The notes below the pieces were generated by a model. That model saw only the letters and a program-made list of their open reading frames with translations. It did not search any database and was not told where the DNA came from. Of a DNA stretch of 64,000 nucleotides, positions 34,481 through 42,755 are shown one piece after another. This DNA is from a bacterium (lineage in GTDB: Bacteria; Cyanobacteriota; Vampirovibrionia; Obscuribacterales; Obscuribacteraceae), in contig JAGOSY010000002.1 of the NCBI GenBank assembly GCA_018062085.1, positions 186,001-250,000 on the forward strand. The letters are read 5' to 3'. Position numbers and translations under genes: made by a program. Position 1 is the first letter of the stretch. Every line of letters begins with the position of its first letter.

Positions 34481-36340
34481 TTGAAAACCCTGAAAATCTC
34501 TCAAAAATTTTTGGTTGCAGTGGCTGTACCTGTAGTATTTGAGCTTGTTCTTGTCTCTGTTCTCTTTGTCTTGTTGTGGCAAGCCGATGAGGCCCGAGCG
34601 AGAGAACAGCAAGGTCGTGAACTTGCCAATCGTGTTTACGCGTTGATGGGTCTGCATGTTCAGCGAGTGACGCAGATCATGCTTTACAAGAGTACTGAAC
34701 AGCCTGAAATGTTGGGCCAGGCTAGACAGACGGCTCAGAGAATGAAAGATGAGATCAAACAGATTCACGTTCTAGTTGAAGGTAACCCTAAGAGCAGCGA
34801 AACATGGAAGAGCCTCGATTCACTTGTAAGAGCTATAGGCGAAGAACACGACAGGGCAGCAGAAAGTCTGGGCGTTGGTGATAAAGCTGGTGCCACAATG
34901 CACTACATGTCAATGCGAAGGCACTTTGAGGCGCTTATTCAAGCTAGCAATAAGCTAACAGAACAACAAGCAACCTCTAAAGATGTAGAAAGTATAGATG
35001 TAAGCAAATACAGCGAAATTATTCGTATAGTGCTCTGCTTATCCATACTTCTTTCTCTTTTGACAGCTTTTGGTCTGGCTTTCTACTTTAGGCGTGGAAC
35101 CGCCGATAGACTAAATGTGATCATGGCCAATACAAAAAAGATGGCAGCCGGTAAGGCACCAACTGAAGAGTTGGAAGGCGATGATGAACTAGCTCAGATA
35201 GACAAGCTTTACCACAAAATGCATGATTCTTTAGTGATCTTCCGGCGCAGAGAACGGGCGATTCTTGAAAATGTCGCTGATGTGGTTTGCTCGATTGATT
35301 CGAGTATGCGTTTTACTGATATCAACGAGGCTGCTTACAAACACTGGGGTTACAGTGACGAAGACCTGATTGGCGGACGCTTGGCTGATATTCTCGTCGC
35401 CGCAGATCGCGACATGGTTTTGCTCTCTTTGCGAAAGGTTGCTGAAACAACTAAAGAGACCTCTCTAGAGTGTGGAGTCACACGATCTGATGGCACCGTG
35501 GCTGATACCGAGTGGTCGGTCACTTGGTCGGAGGTGGAAGGTTCACTCTATTGTGTCGTGCACGACATTACGGCAAGAAAGAACCTCGATAGATTGAAGG
35601 CCGAGTTTGTCGCCATGGTTAGTCATGAGATTCGCACACCGCTTAGTTCGATTCAGATGACCCATTCACTTTTGGCAGCTGAACTTGGTGATTCGTTAGA
35701 TGAATTTATGAAAGGCAGTTTGAATGCGGCCCAAGGCAACGTCAATCGTCTAATGGCGCTGGTCAATAACTTGCTTGATTTAGATAAGCTTGAATCAGGA
35801 TTTATTGATTTTGTCGCTGATAAAATCTCAGTTCGTGATTTGGTTGAAACATCGATTAGCGCTATCGCTTCTTTGTTTCAGCAAAAATCAATTGAAGTGA
35901 AGAGAAACATTGATCCTTCTATAATAATTTACGCTGACAAAGAGCGCTTGGTTCAGGTCTTGATAAATCTACTTTCTAATGCCACAAAGTATTCTGCACC
36001 AAAGTCTACGATTATTGTTGACGTGCGGGTAGATAAAGATTTCGTTCGTATCTCTGTTACTGATAGCGGCAGGGGTATTCCACAAAACAAACTAGACACT
36101 GTGTTTGAACGCTTCAGGCAAGTCGAAGCCGCAGACCAGAAGGTTCATAAAGGAACTGGGCTAGGGTTGGCTATTGCTAAAGCTATAGTGGAGATGCACC
36201 AGGGTAAAATGGCTGTAGATTCGGTGGAAGGCAAAGGTAGCACTTTCTGGTTTACTATTCCTGCTACCGAGAGGGTTTACAAAGCTATGGAAGCAAAGAA
36301 AACGGCGAAAGAGAGCAGCGCAAGAGAACAACGCAAGTGA
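34481..36340 (+). CDS. Sensor histidine kinase with PAS domain
   Basis: The 619-residue protein starts at TTG with an AGG-type SD seven bases upstream. Membrane helices are at about 9-33 and 181-203, with a helical outer domain between them (about 34-180) resembling a four-helix sensor. A HAMP-like stretch follows, then a PAS domain (about 258-365, ILENVADVVCSIDSSMRF), a HisKA dimer region with phospho-acceptor H382 in V-S-H-E-I-R-T-P-L, and an HATPase domain (NLLSNATKYS, DSGRGIP, FERFRQ, GTGLGLAI). The partner is the regulator 31 bases downstream. Signal unknown. The divergent region upstream carries copy B of the shared element. Confidence 0.95.
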   Translation: MKTLKISQKFLVAVAVPVVFELVLVSVLFVLLWQADEARAREQQGRELANRVYALMGLHVQRVTQIMLYKSTEQPEMLGQARQTAQRMKDEIKQIHVLVEGNPKSSETWKSLDSLVRAIGEEHDRAAESLGVGDKAGATMHYMSMRRHFEALIQASNKLTEQQATSKDVESIDVSKYSEIIRIVLCLSILLSLLTAFGLAFYFRRGTADRLNVIMANTKKMAAGKAPTEELEGDDELAQIDKLYHKMHDSLVIFRRRERAILENVADVVCSIDSSMRFTDINEAAYKHWGYSDEDLIGGRLADILVAADRDMVLLSLRKVAETTKETSLECGVTRSDGTVADTEWSVTWSEVEGSLYCVVHDITARKNLDRLKAEFVAMVSHEIRTPLSSIQMTHSLLAAELGDSLDEFMKGSLNAAQGNVNRLMALVNNLLDLDKLESGFIDFVADKISVRDLVETSISAIASLFQQKSIEVKRNIDPSIIIYADKERLVQVLINLLSNATKYSAPKSTIIVDVRVDKDFVRISVTDSGRGIPQNKLDTVFERFRQVEAADQKVHKGTGLGLAIAKAIVEMHQGKMAVDSVEGKGSTFWFTIPATERVYKAMEAKKTAKESSAREQRK

Positions 36341-36371
36341 ACTACAAAAGTAATTGTCATAGGAGGTCTTA

Positions 36372-37049
36372 GTGGCAAAGATTCTGATTATCGAAGATGA
36401 CCTGCAATTGGCATCGCTCGTTAATCGCTGGCTGACTAAAGAAGGGCACATAGTAGAACACATTCAAAATGGCGGCGATGGCTTGCAACGGCTAAGATTT
36501 GACCCCTATGATGTCGTAATTCTTGATTGGAATCTGCCAGAAGTTGAGGGTATTGATATTCTCAAAGACTTTCGCAGTAGAGGTGGTACCACACCAGTTC
36601 TAATGCTTACCGGCAAAAAAGCCATTGAAGATAAACTGATGGGCTTAGGTGAAGGCGCAGACGACTATCTCTCAAAACCCTTTGACGGGCGAGAATTGAC
36701 TGCTCGTATAACGGCTTTGCTTAGGCGCCCTGTCACCTTGCTCAGTAGCAAGCTAGAGGCCGGTGATATCGAGATTGATACCAAAAGTCATACGGCCAAA
36801 AGAGCTGGAAAAACGCTCAATCTAATGCCGAAAGAGTTTGCCTTACTAGAATTTTTACTGCGGCATCCCGGTGAATTTTTTCAACCAACTCACTTGCTAG
36901 AGCATATTTGGCCCAGCGAAAGTGACTCAACAACCGAGGCTCTGACTAGTTGTATCAAGAGGTTGAGGCTCAAGCTCGACAAACCAGATTCTGAGTCGGT
37001 CATTCGCAATGTCCGTGGTGCTGGCTATGGGCTGTTTGTTGAAGAGTAA
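36372..37049 (+). CDS. OmpR/PhoB-family response regulator
   Basis: GTG 36372 follows AGGAGG at a spacing of five, a strong SD. The 225-residue protein has a receiver domain (acidic pocket D9/D10, phospho-acceptor D52 in VVILDWNLPE, T/S switch in MLTG, K102 in L-S-K-P-F) and a winged-helix DNA-binding domain (about 130-225: LEAGDIEIDTKSHTAKR, LMPKEFALLEFLLRHPGE, CIKRLRLKL, RGAGYGLF). This class binds direct repeats with an 11-bp period next to or in place of a -35 box. Four such repeats lie within 5 kb around it (copies A-D). Confidence 0.95.
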   Translation: MAKILIIEDDLQLASLVNRWLTKEGHIVEHIQNGGDGLQRLRFDPYDVVILDWNLPEVEGIDILKDFRSRGGTTPVLMLTGKKAIEDKLMGLGEGADDYLSKPFDGRELTARITALLRRPVTLLSSKLEAGDIEIDTKSHTAKRAGKTLNLMPKEFALLEFLLRHPGEFFQPTHLLEHIWPSESDSTTEALTSCIKRLRLKLDKPDSESVIRNVRGAGYGLFVEE

Positions 37050-37114
37050 GGGGCGAATAATCAGGGTCTAATAGTAGAAGCACTAGTAATATTTCGAGCT
37101 TGAACAATTGCTTT

Positions 37115-37702
37115 TTAAATTAACTCGAGCTGTGGCAGGCTGAAGCTCATAGACTTAGAGGATGGTTTGCTGGGAACAGCAGTGCGCTCTTGCACTGGTT
37201 GTCTCCGATCACCGGGAGGGGTATAGCCAGCGGTATCGGAGCATACTGCTCGCTCAAGTCTTGAGGAACGGTTGCCACTGGTGTCTACACACCTTTCGTA
37301 TTCTTGACGTGCACGTGCTGTGACAGCTGTCTCTGTGGTCTCAGGTGCGCTTGTATAGCGGCTATCAGAGCCAATGCCTCGGTTCGGTGTTGACCGGCCA
37401 GTGGCGGCCTGCTCTCTCGATTGGCTACTGCGTGTTTGTTCAGGTGTATCGTAAATGTCTCTGCCGTTGACAACGATATCCGAAACCTGTCTCTCGCCGT
37501 TAACTGTGCGGAATGTCACCTCAGCACCGCCTACATTTCTTGTCCAAACACCAGGTGTGTTGGAGCGGGGATTGGTTCCGCCTTCCCAGAGTGTGCGAGC
37601 AAACTGCACTTGTTCTTCTCTGGTCATTTCGCTGTTGACTAGGCGGGTGATGGGTTGGGTTCCGTTAACTGCTTCTACTGCTCTCTCAACACGATCGCTC
37701 AT
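37115..37702 (-). CDS. Hypothetical hydrophilic protein
   Basis: The 195-residue protein starts at ATG with GGAG at a spacing of nine. The first 85 residues look folded (EEQVQFARTLWEGG, PGVWTRNVGGAEVTFRTVNGERQVSDIVVNG), with alternating hydrophobic beta-like strands. The rest is disordered, rich in S, R, T and Q, with two cysteines in ARQEYERCVDTSG and LERAVCSDTAG. No signal peptide. No family recognised. Copy C of the shared element ends 39 bp before the start. Confidence 0.65.
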   Translation of the reverse strand: MSDRVERAVEAVNGTQPITRLVNSEMTREEQVQFARTLWEGGTNPRSNTPGVWTRNVGGAEVTFRTVNGERQVSDIVVNGRDIYDTPEQTRSSQSREQAATGRSTPNRGIGSDSRYTSAPETTETAVTARARQEYERCVDTSGNRSSRLERAVCSDTAGYTPPGDRRQPVQERTAVPSKPSSKSMSFSLPQLELI

Positions 37703-37741
37703 ATAGTTTGCTCCGGCTAGTTATGGGTGGGTAGTGCATTT

Positions 37742-37783
37742 ATATTAGGAGGGTTGTTTGGCAAGTCAGGGTCAGTAAGATTA
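37742..37783 (-). promoter_or_regulatory. Shared promoter-like element, copy C (upstream of 37115-37702)
   Basis: Minus-strand reading: TAAT, four bases, CTGACCC, four bases, TTGCCAA, and TAATAT as -10-like hexamer ten bases after the second half-site. This is the copy closest to the consensus in both half-sites and -10. Confidence 0.65.
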
Positions 37784-37810
37784 GACCTTCTTTTGTCGCG
37801 CTAAGAGCAT

Positions 37811-38494
37811 TTAATGCCGCTTCAAATAATCTTCAGCTGCCGCTCCAACTCGTTTAAAGTAGTCTTTGACAGCCGGCCCAGGCTCTGGTTTGGCCCGGTA
37901 CATTCCGCCAGTGCCGAGTGGATCTCTGGTCTCGTTTGCTTTTCTTATGGCGTCTCTATATTCTTGGAACTGTTCATCAAGTCTGCGCTGTTCGCCAGAC
38001 GACATTTCTCTTCGCACTTGCTTACCAAGGGCGGCTTCAGCTTCTTGTACTCTTCTGTCAATTGCGTCATGCATTGGAGAGTTTGGTGCTTTAGGGTAAG
38101 GCTCTGCGTTCAAAGTTGATTTTAGTCCCCAATCTAAGACATCTCTTTTATGTTGGGTTAACGCCTTTTCTTCTGCTTCGTATTGCTTGCGCTCTTGCGC
38201 TGTCATCTGCCCTTCGACTGAGCGTTTTAGTTTGTCGCTGTATGATTCATCATTAGTAAATATGTTGCCAATTCTGTGTCGAATATAGTCAGGGCCAGTG
38301 GCTTTATATGGTGCTTCTTGGCCAAAGCCGCTCATGTCGATTTTAGGAAAGCCGAGTTTGTCAAACTTCGCTTGATCATCTGTTTCTCTGGCAAGTTCTA
38401 ACAAGCCTTTGCCCGATTTGCATTCATCAAGAAGTCTATATTGAGAAGTTATTTCGCTCTTACTGTCTTGGCAGATGTTGTCGGTCTCTCGCAT
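37811..38494 (-). CDS. Hypothetical charged helical protein
   Basis: I use ATG 38494, eight bases after AGGAG; a GTG three codons earlier overlaps the SD. The 227-residue protein is strongly charged and mostly helical (KQYEAEEKALTQHKRDVLDWG, RRLDEQFQEYRDAIRKANETRD), with no signal peptide or membrane segment. The C-terminal part is Pro/Gly-containing (DPLGTGGMYRAKPEPGPAVKDYFKR). No family recognised. Copy D of the shared element lies upstream, so it appears to belong to the same regulated set as its neighbours. Confidence 0.65.
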   Translation of the reverse strand: MRETDNICQDSKSEITSQYRLLDECKSGKGLLELARETDDQAKFDKLGFPKIDMSGFGQEAPYKATGPDYIRHRIGNIFTNDESYSDKLKRSVEGQMTAQERKQYEAEEKALTQHKRDVLDWGLKSTLNAEPYPKAPNSPMHDAIDRRVQEAEAALGKQVRREMSSGEQRRLDEQFQEYRDAIRKANETRDPLGTGGMYRAKPEPGPAVKDYFKRVGAAAEDYLKRH

Positions 38495-38556
38495 TGTATT
38501 CACTCCTGGTAAGTGAGACGGTTAGCTTTCGCTACCAACTCTTGGGCTATGGCCTC

Positions 38557-38598
38557 AATTTACAAGGGTAAACCGGCAATCCAGGGTCAGCGATATTA
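38557..38598 (-). promoter_or_regulatory. Shared promoter-like element, copy D (upstream of 37811-38494)
   Basis: Minus-strand reading: TAAT, four bases, CTGACCC, four bases, TTGCCGG, then TAAATT as -10-like hexamer ten bases after the second half-site. It differs from the others in the last two bases of the second half-site. The -10-like end lies 62 bp before the gene start. Confidence 0.6.
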
Positions 38599-38605
38599 AG
38601 TTGTC

Positions 38606-38794
38606 TCAGCGACCAAATGGATGGCGGAAATAGTATTCGGCAATGCCAAACCAGCCTACGGGCTGCTCGATACCGTAGTTGTGCGATTTAGCATAGCTTT
38701 GCTGGAAGGCGATAAGCGATACTAGTGCCACGATTGCAATAATAACCACGAGTGCTGTTGATTTATCGCAGCGAGTTTCGCTATTAGTTTTCAT
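38606..38794 (-). CDS. Small single-pass membrane protein
   Basis: ATG 38794 lies close behind a GGGGG tract; an alternative GTG seven codons upstream exists. The 62-residue product has a charged N-terminus, one membrane helix (about 15-32, ALVVIIAIVALVSLIAF) and a Tyr/His/Phe-containing tail ending in AEYYFRHPFGR. No homologue recognised. The function is unknown and the gene call is moderate because of its size. Confidence 0.45.
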   Translation of the reverse strand: MKTNSETRCDKSTALVVIIAIVALVSLIAFQQSYAKSHNYGIEQPVGWFGIAEYYFRHPFGR

Positions 38795-38839
38795 ATGCCC
38801 CCAGATTTTTACCACAGTACGATTTAGTACCAGTCATTA

Positions 38840-39235
38840 CTAATAAACAGTAAAGTGACAAGTGAGTGGGGTGGCAACAAACATTTGGACTACTGATGGG
38901 TGTTTGGTGTCGATGTCAAACTTCACTGGCTGCCAATCAGTGTTACCTAAGATTGGTCTATTGTTCATATTGTCGAAAGTGTCTCTCCATCGACAGTACC
39001 AACCCCACTTTCCGATTATATCGAGTTCGATTCGTCCAATCGAGGGTTCAACTAAAGCTGATTTGACCCAGGCCGTCATGCGAATGCGTTTGTTGCGAAA
39101 TTCAGGGGCAATGCCGCAGGTTTGCATAAGGTGACCGCAAGCATTGTGTGCTTCTTCTTCGGATGCATCTTTGGCGATAGACTCAATAAACGCGCAGTTC
39201 TTACCGGCCGTAGTTTTCCCTTTCGCTGGAAACAT
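38840..39235 (-). CDS. Jelly-roll-like domain protein, possibly the 3' part of a broken gene
   Basis: Residues about 50-110 contain NKRIRMTAWVKSALVEPS and DNMNNRPILGNTDWQPVKFDID. The D-N-M-x-x-R-P-I-x-G-x-T-D-W pattern belongs to a widespread beta-sandwich module seen at the C-terminus of AraC-type regulators and in exported hypothetical proteins. The chosen ATG has no SD. The frame is open for nine more codons upstream to the TGA that ends the 39263-40306 gene, and those codons (SSGYRPTGC) look like the missing start of the module. It could therefore be a truncated or nonsense-split gene. Confidence 0.45.
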   Translation of the reverse strand: MFPAKGKTTAGKNCAFIESIAKDASEEEAHNACGHLMQTCGIAPEFRNKRIRMTAWVKSALVEPSIGRIELDIIGKWGWYCRWRDTFDNMNNRPILGNTDWQPVKFDIDTKHPSVVQMFVATPLTCHFTVY

Positions 39236-39262
39236 GCAGCCGGTAGGCCGATAGCCGCTCGA

Positions 39263-40306
39263 TCAACCTAAAATTACTTGGCGGCAGAGCAGCGCTTGCA
39301 TCAGTGCAAGAATCATCATCAAGTCAAATTCTGTATGGTTCATCGAGTATGCGTCAATTTCTGTGACTCTGGGGGATATGCTCTTCAGCTTCAATCGGCT
39401 AGATTCTTTGATGCGCGCTTGTTTTACACGCTCTCGAACTAGGGCTAGTGAGTTTGCAGTTTTAGTTAGGCAAGCGATTTGGTAGATGTTAGTTTTCGCT
39501 GAAAATTGTGCCACTACACCAGTCGCCGCTTCTGTAAATTCATCGTTGCATAGGTTCGAGGCCGGTACTGCGAGTGGCAAGAATGCGATTGACCAAAAAT
39601 CACTTTGTTTGCTGACGTACTTCCAGGCAGGGTGGTTCAGTGAAAAAGCACAAGGCGTCTTGTGGTGATAGCGCTGTAATGATTCCAGAAGTATTCTTTG
39701 GTCGCTGGATTTGCCAATCACAATTGTGTAGTTATCGGGCATTGCCAAAAAATAACTAGGGCTGGGAAAGCGACTTAGGCCTTGGGTCTCGGCTTTCCAG
39801 ATTGGATCTTTGCCACCGGCAATGTGTTTGACCCCCTGGGATTGTAGGTAAGAGATCATTTCTTCTTTGACTGGTTCTTTGAAGTTAAATATGTCAACTT
39901 GGTGCCAAGAGCTACTTTTGCTGCCGTTTCGGCTTTGCCCTGGTCTTAATTGCGAGCCGCGCAGAGAAGATATCAGAGTTTTTTCTTGCAGTGGTGAGAT
40001 ACCGCTTCTTTTTGTATCGAACTGCAAAAGTGGTCCGGATAAACAGGTTGATAAAGCCAGCAACGTAGAGATTGGCATTTTTGGTTCTGTCGGCATTGTA
40101 AAAAGCCGTGGGCTATCAATCGCGTAGATTTCAACTGTACCAGTCGGTAGCCAGGTTAGTCTTGTATCTAGTGATGGTGGTTGAGAAGCAAGGGCCGCCG
40201 GGCTGACGAAAAGTAACGCTACAAAGAACATGACTAGTTGCGGTATAGCCATGGGCCTGTGGCTAAAGTAATTGCTGTTAGGTTGCAATGATAACTTAGC
40301 CTTCAT
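39263..40306 (-). CDS. Exported protein of unknown function
   Basis: The 347-residue protein has a signal peptide (about 18-41, MAIPQLVMFFVALLFVSPAALA). The remainder is a mixed fold with no recognised domain; GTVEIYAIDSPRLFTMP, PSYFLAMPDNYTIVIGKSSDQRI and SIAFLPLAVPAS may be beta strands. It starts within the stop of the SAF-domain lipoprotein gene (ATGA overlap), so the two are translationally coupled and may act together in the envelope. The end (EFDLMMILALMQALL) is hydrophobic. The stop is TGA, and the frame continues into 38840-39235. Confidence 0.65.
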   Translation of the reverse strand: MKAKLSLQPNSNYFSHRPMAIPQLVMFFVALLFVSPAALASQPPSLDTRLTWLPTGTVEIYAIDSPRLFTMPTEPKMPISTLLALSTCLSGPLLQFDTKRSGISPLQEKTLISSLRGSQLRPGQSRNGSKSSSWHQVDIFNFKEPVKEEMISYLQSQGVKHIAGGKDPIWKAETQGLSRFPSPSYFLAMPDNYTIVIGKSSDQRILLESLQRYHHKTPCAFSLNHPAWKYVSKQSDFWSIAFLPLAVPASNLCNDEFTEAATGVVAQFSAKTNIYQIACLTKTANSLALVRERVKQARIKESSRLKLKSISPRVTEIDAYSMNHTEFDLMMILALMQALLCRQVILG

Positions 40307-41061
40307 TGTGGTTCGTCTTCGTTAAAGTCGTAAGTATCCTTGAAAGCAATTTTCTTTTGTTTCTCGTCATGGTCCCAGTCTGCGTTGAATCGTTCTTGTT
40401 CATCTTCCTTGCTCATATTGGCTTTGAGATCGGTGATTGTTAGCACAGCTCCTGCTGGTAAATCTCGAACGGCAACAAAGCTGCGAATGTTTGATATTGA
40501 GGAAGTGTCGCTCACATCCTCGTATGACACCGGTGTGCCTTTTGCTAATGGTTTGAGGGCAATATAACCTTCGATGCTTGTGCCGCCATCTCGAAGGTAG
40601 GTCATGACGTTTCCTGGTGTGTCTTTTAGTGCGACCCTAGACGGAGCCAGATTGGCTAGAGATACGATGCCGCCTTCTGGTACATCTGCTGTCGTTTTCA
40701 GAACTGGAACGAGCTTACTAAAGCCATTGCGATCTAATTTTGCCCAATCGATTTGACTCTTCGAGGTTAGATCTATGTTGAGGTCATGCATGGTCTCGCC
40801 AGCAGGAATGAGGAATTTGGTTTCTTTTCCTAGGAAGTCTTCTAACTTGTGTAAGTCATTTCCCGCAGAATGGTTACCGCGCTTCACTTCAACGATGTCA
40901 GAGATCTTGATTGGAGTGAGCTGGTCAATATTTCGGGCGGCGACGTAGACAATGCCTTGATCACCACTGTGCTGAGTACCGCAGGCCGAAAGGGTAAACA
41001 GGCAGATGATGGCGCTGGTTATCCTTACTGCTTGCTGATTGCTAGTGCAGACTTTGTTCAT
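40303..41061 (-). CDS. SAF-domain lipoprotein (CpaB-like)
   Basis: ATG 41061 follows AAGGA at a spacing of nine. The 252-residue protein has a lipoprotein signal with lipobox L-S-A-C near residue 27. Three stretches resemble SAF/CpaB-type units: VYVAARNIDQLTPIKISDIVEV, VPVLKTTADVPEGGIVSLANLAP and RSFVAVRDLPAGAVLTITDLKA. SAF domains occur in Flp pilus assembly protein CpaB, flagellar FlgA and sugar-acid enzymes. No pilus genes are seen nearby, so a pilus role is unsupported. It overlaps the next exported-protein gene by four bases. Confidence 0.7.
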   Translation of the reverse strand: MNKVCTSNQQAVRITSAIICLFTLSACGTQHSGDQGIVYVAARNIDQLTPIKISDIVEVKRGNHSAGNDLHKLEDFLGKETKFLIPAGETMHDLNIDLTSKSQIDWAKLDRNGFSKLVPVLKTTADVPEGGIVSLANLAPSRVALKDTPGNVMTYLRDGGTSIEGYIALKPLAKGTPVSYEDVSDTSSISNIRSFVAVRDLPAGAVLTITDLKANMSKEDEQERFNADWDHDEKQKKIAFKDTYDFNEDEPQ

Positions 41062-41168
41062 GCCGTTGATTCCTTGCTTGGGTTCTGTTCTTGCTTTCCG
41101 TTCTTGCTTGCTAGTGTCTCATCATTATGGACGATGCACAATCGATCTTGATAATCGTAGAAACTAGA

Positions 41169-41188
41169 CCAAAGGCCTAAGCCTTTGG
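41169..41188. repeat. 8-bp inverted repeat between divergent genes
   Basis: CCAAAGGC and GCCTTTGG are perfect inverted arms around a CTAA loop. It has no T-tract, so it is not a standard terminator. It lies between the divergent SAF-lipoprotein and caspase-like genes and may be an operator or an RNA hairpin. Confidence 0.4.
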
Positions 41189-41224
41189 ACCGATGTCCAT
41201 GCCTTTAGATTGTGCCATTGTGAA

Positions 41225-42745
41225 ATGGTGACTGTCGGGTGTTGGCTAGTGCTTAAAAATTGGCGGCTGTTGATATTTCTCTGCCTACATCTCTTTTTGT
41301 TAGGATTAGTCAGTGTTCTAGCGCTACAGTTGGTTTCTTTGTCGTGCTCTGCAGTCAGCGCTGCCAGCGAACAGCCAAAGTCGTATTGTCTTTCGCAGTC
41401 GGCCACCTATTCGGTTAGCTCGACATATCCGGGTTATGAGAAAAAAAGTTGTTTGCTCACAGGTGCAGAGGATTTGCATACGGCGCGCCTTGTGTCGACT
41501 CAGGTGATTGCTCCTGAGTTTGCCTTTCATACAGAGCTGCAAGACCACCCCAATATAATCATTGATCTGGGGCGCAGTTGCCTGGTTGATAGTTTAGTTA
41601 TTGAAAATCGCAGGCGCCAACTGCAAGAACGTGCTCAAGGTTTGACGGTGCTAGTGTCAACCAATAAGGTAGATTGGAGGCAGATCAAAGCCTTTACGCA
41701 GACGCCGACTGTTTGGAACATTAGGCTCAGTGAGCCAATAGAGGCTCGCTACGTCAAGCTTGAGCTGGCGGAAACGAGCTACTTCCATCTAGCTCACGTA
41801 TCAGTCAATGGCCGAGATATCGAAAACGACTCGGCGCTCGATATTGTTGCCCAGAAGTCTCCGCCGACTGCAACTGTCGTCACCAAACAAATTACTGCCA
41901 CTGATCTTGATAAGTCTATTGCTACCGATAGACCTATTAGAGACAAGTGGGCCTTGGTAATTGGCATCAATGATTTTGAAGATCCGCGCATTCCGCGTCT
42001 GCAATATGCAGCGAAAGATGCTACTGACTTTGCTAATTTTCTTACCACCTATGGTAATTTTGCTAAAGATCACGTAGTACTCTTAACCAACGAAAATGCC
42101 AGCGAGCATGAAATTAGGCGCATCATAGGCGATGATTGGTTGCCGCGCCGGGTGATGGAAGACGACGTCATTCTCATTTATGCATCTACACACGGTAGCC
42201 CGAAAGAACTAGATGTAGCTGGCCAGAATTTTCTAATTTTGCATGATACCAATGTTGATAATTTATTTTCTACTGCTATAGAGCTTGAAGACTTAGCCAG
42301 AACAATTAGGCGGCGCACACAATGTGATCGAGTGCTCTTAGTTCTTGATTCGTGCAATAGTGGAGCCGCTGCAGTCAATGGTGGCAAAGGTCTGATTCGT
42401 ACCAATAATTTTGATCTTGGTAGCATTGCTGGTGAGGGCACAATCGTTATTTCTTCAAGTGGTGCTGGTCAGTGCTCGTGGGAGTCGAAACGTTATAAAA
42501 ATGGTGTCTTTACTCATGGCTTGATTGAGTCGCTAAAGTGTAACGGTCAGCAGACCAAGTTGAGTGATGCTTTTAATGCGCTTAAAGATAGTGTTGAGCA
42601 AGAAGTTCGGTTTGATCGCAAAGCTGAGCAAACTCCAGTTATGAAGATGACCTGGAATGGTAAAGAAATGGCCATTCTGGCACCACCGACTCGGCCACGA
42701 AAGACCGAGCCATACGTTCCTGTTGGCACGAAGAAAGCCAATTGA
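41225..42745 (+). CDS. Secreted caspase-like protease (orthocaspase) with discoidin-like N-terminal domain
   Basis: I start at ATG 41225 (506 residues); TTG 41210 is in the same frame. A long signal sequence (about 14-47) ends in SAVSAAS. Residues about 60-195 resemble an F5/8 type C (discoidin) fold: ARLVSTQVIAPEFAF, NIIIDLGRSCLVDSLVIEN, RYVKLELAETSYFHLAHVSVNG. The C14 caspase-like domain (about 235-470) has the catalytic dyad H323 (YASTHGSP) and C377 (VLDSCNSG). Orthocaspases cleave after basic residues. This combination suggests a secreted protease with a carbohydrate-binding-like front. Substrate unknown. Confidence 0.85.
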   Translation: MVTVGCWLVLKNWRLLIFLCLHLFLLGLVSVLALQLVSLSCSAVSAASEQPKSYCLSQSATYSVSSTYPGYEKKSCLLTGAEDLHTARLVSTQVIAPEFAFHTELQDHPNIIIDLGRSCLVDSLVIENRRRQLQERAQGLTVLVSTNKVDWRQIKAFTQTPTVWNIRLSEPIEARYVKLELAETSYFHLAHVSVNGRDIENDSALDIVAQKSPPTATVVTKQITATDLDKSIATDRPIRDKWALVIGINDFEDPRIPRLQYAAKDATDFANFLTTYGNFAKDHVVLLTNENASEHEIRRIIGDDWLPRRVMEDDVILIYASTHGSPKELDVAGQNFLILHDTNVDNLFSTAIELEDLARTIRRRTQCDRVLLVLDSCNSGAAAVNGGKGLIRTNNFDLGSIAGEGTIVISSSGAGQCSWESKRYKNGVFTHGLIESLKCNGQQTKLSDAFNALKDSVEQEVRFDRKAEQTPVMKMTWNGKEMAILAPPTRPRKTEPYVPVGTKKAN

Positions 42746-42755
42746 AATAGTCATT

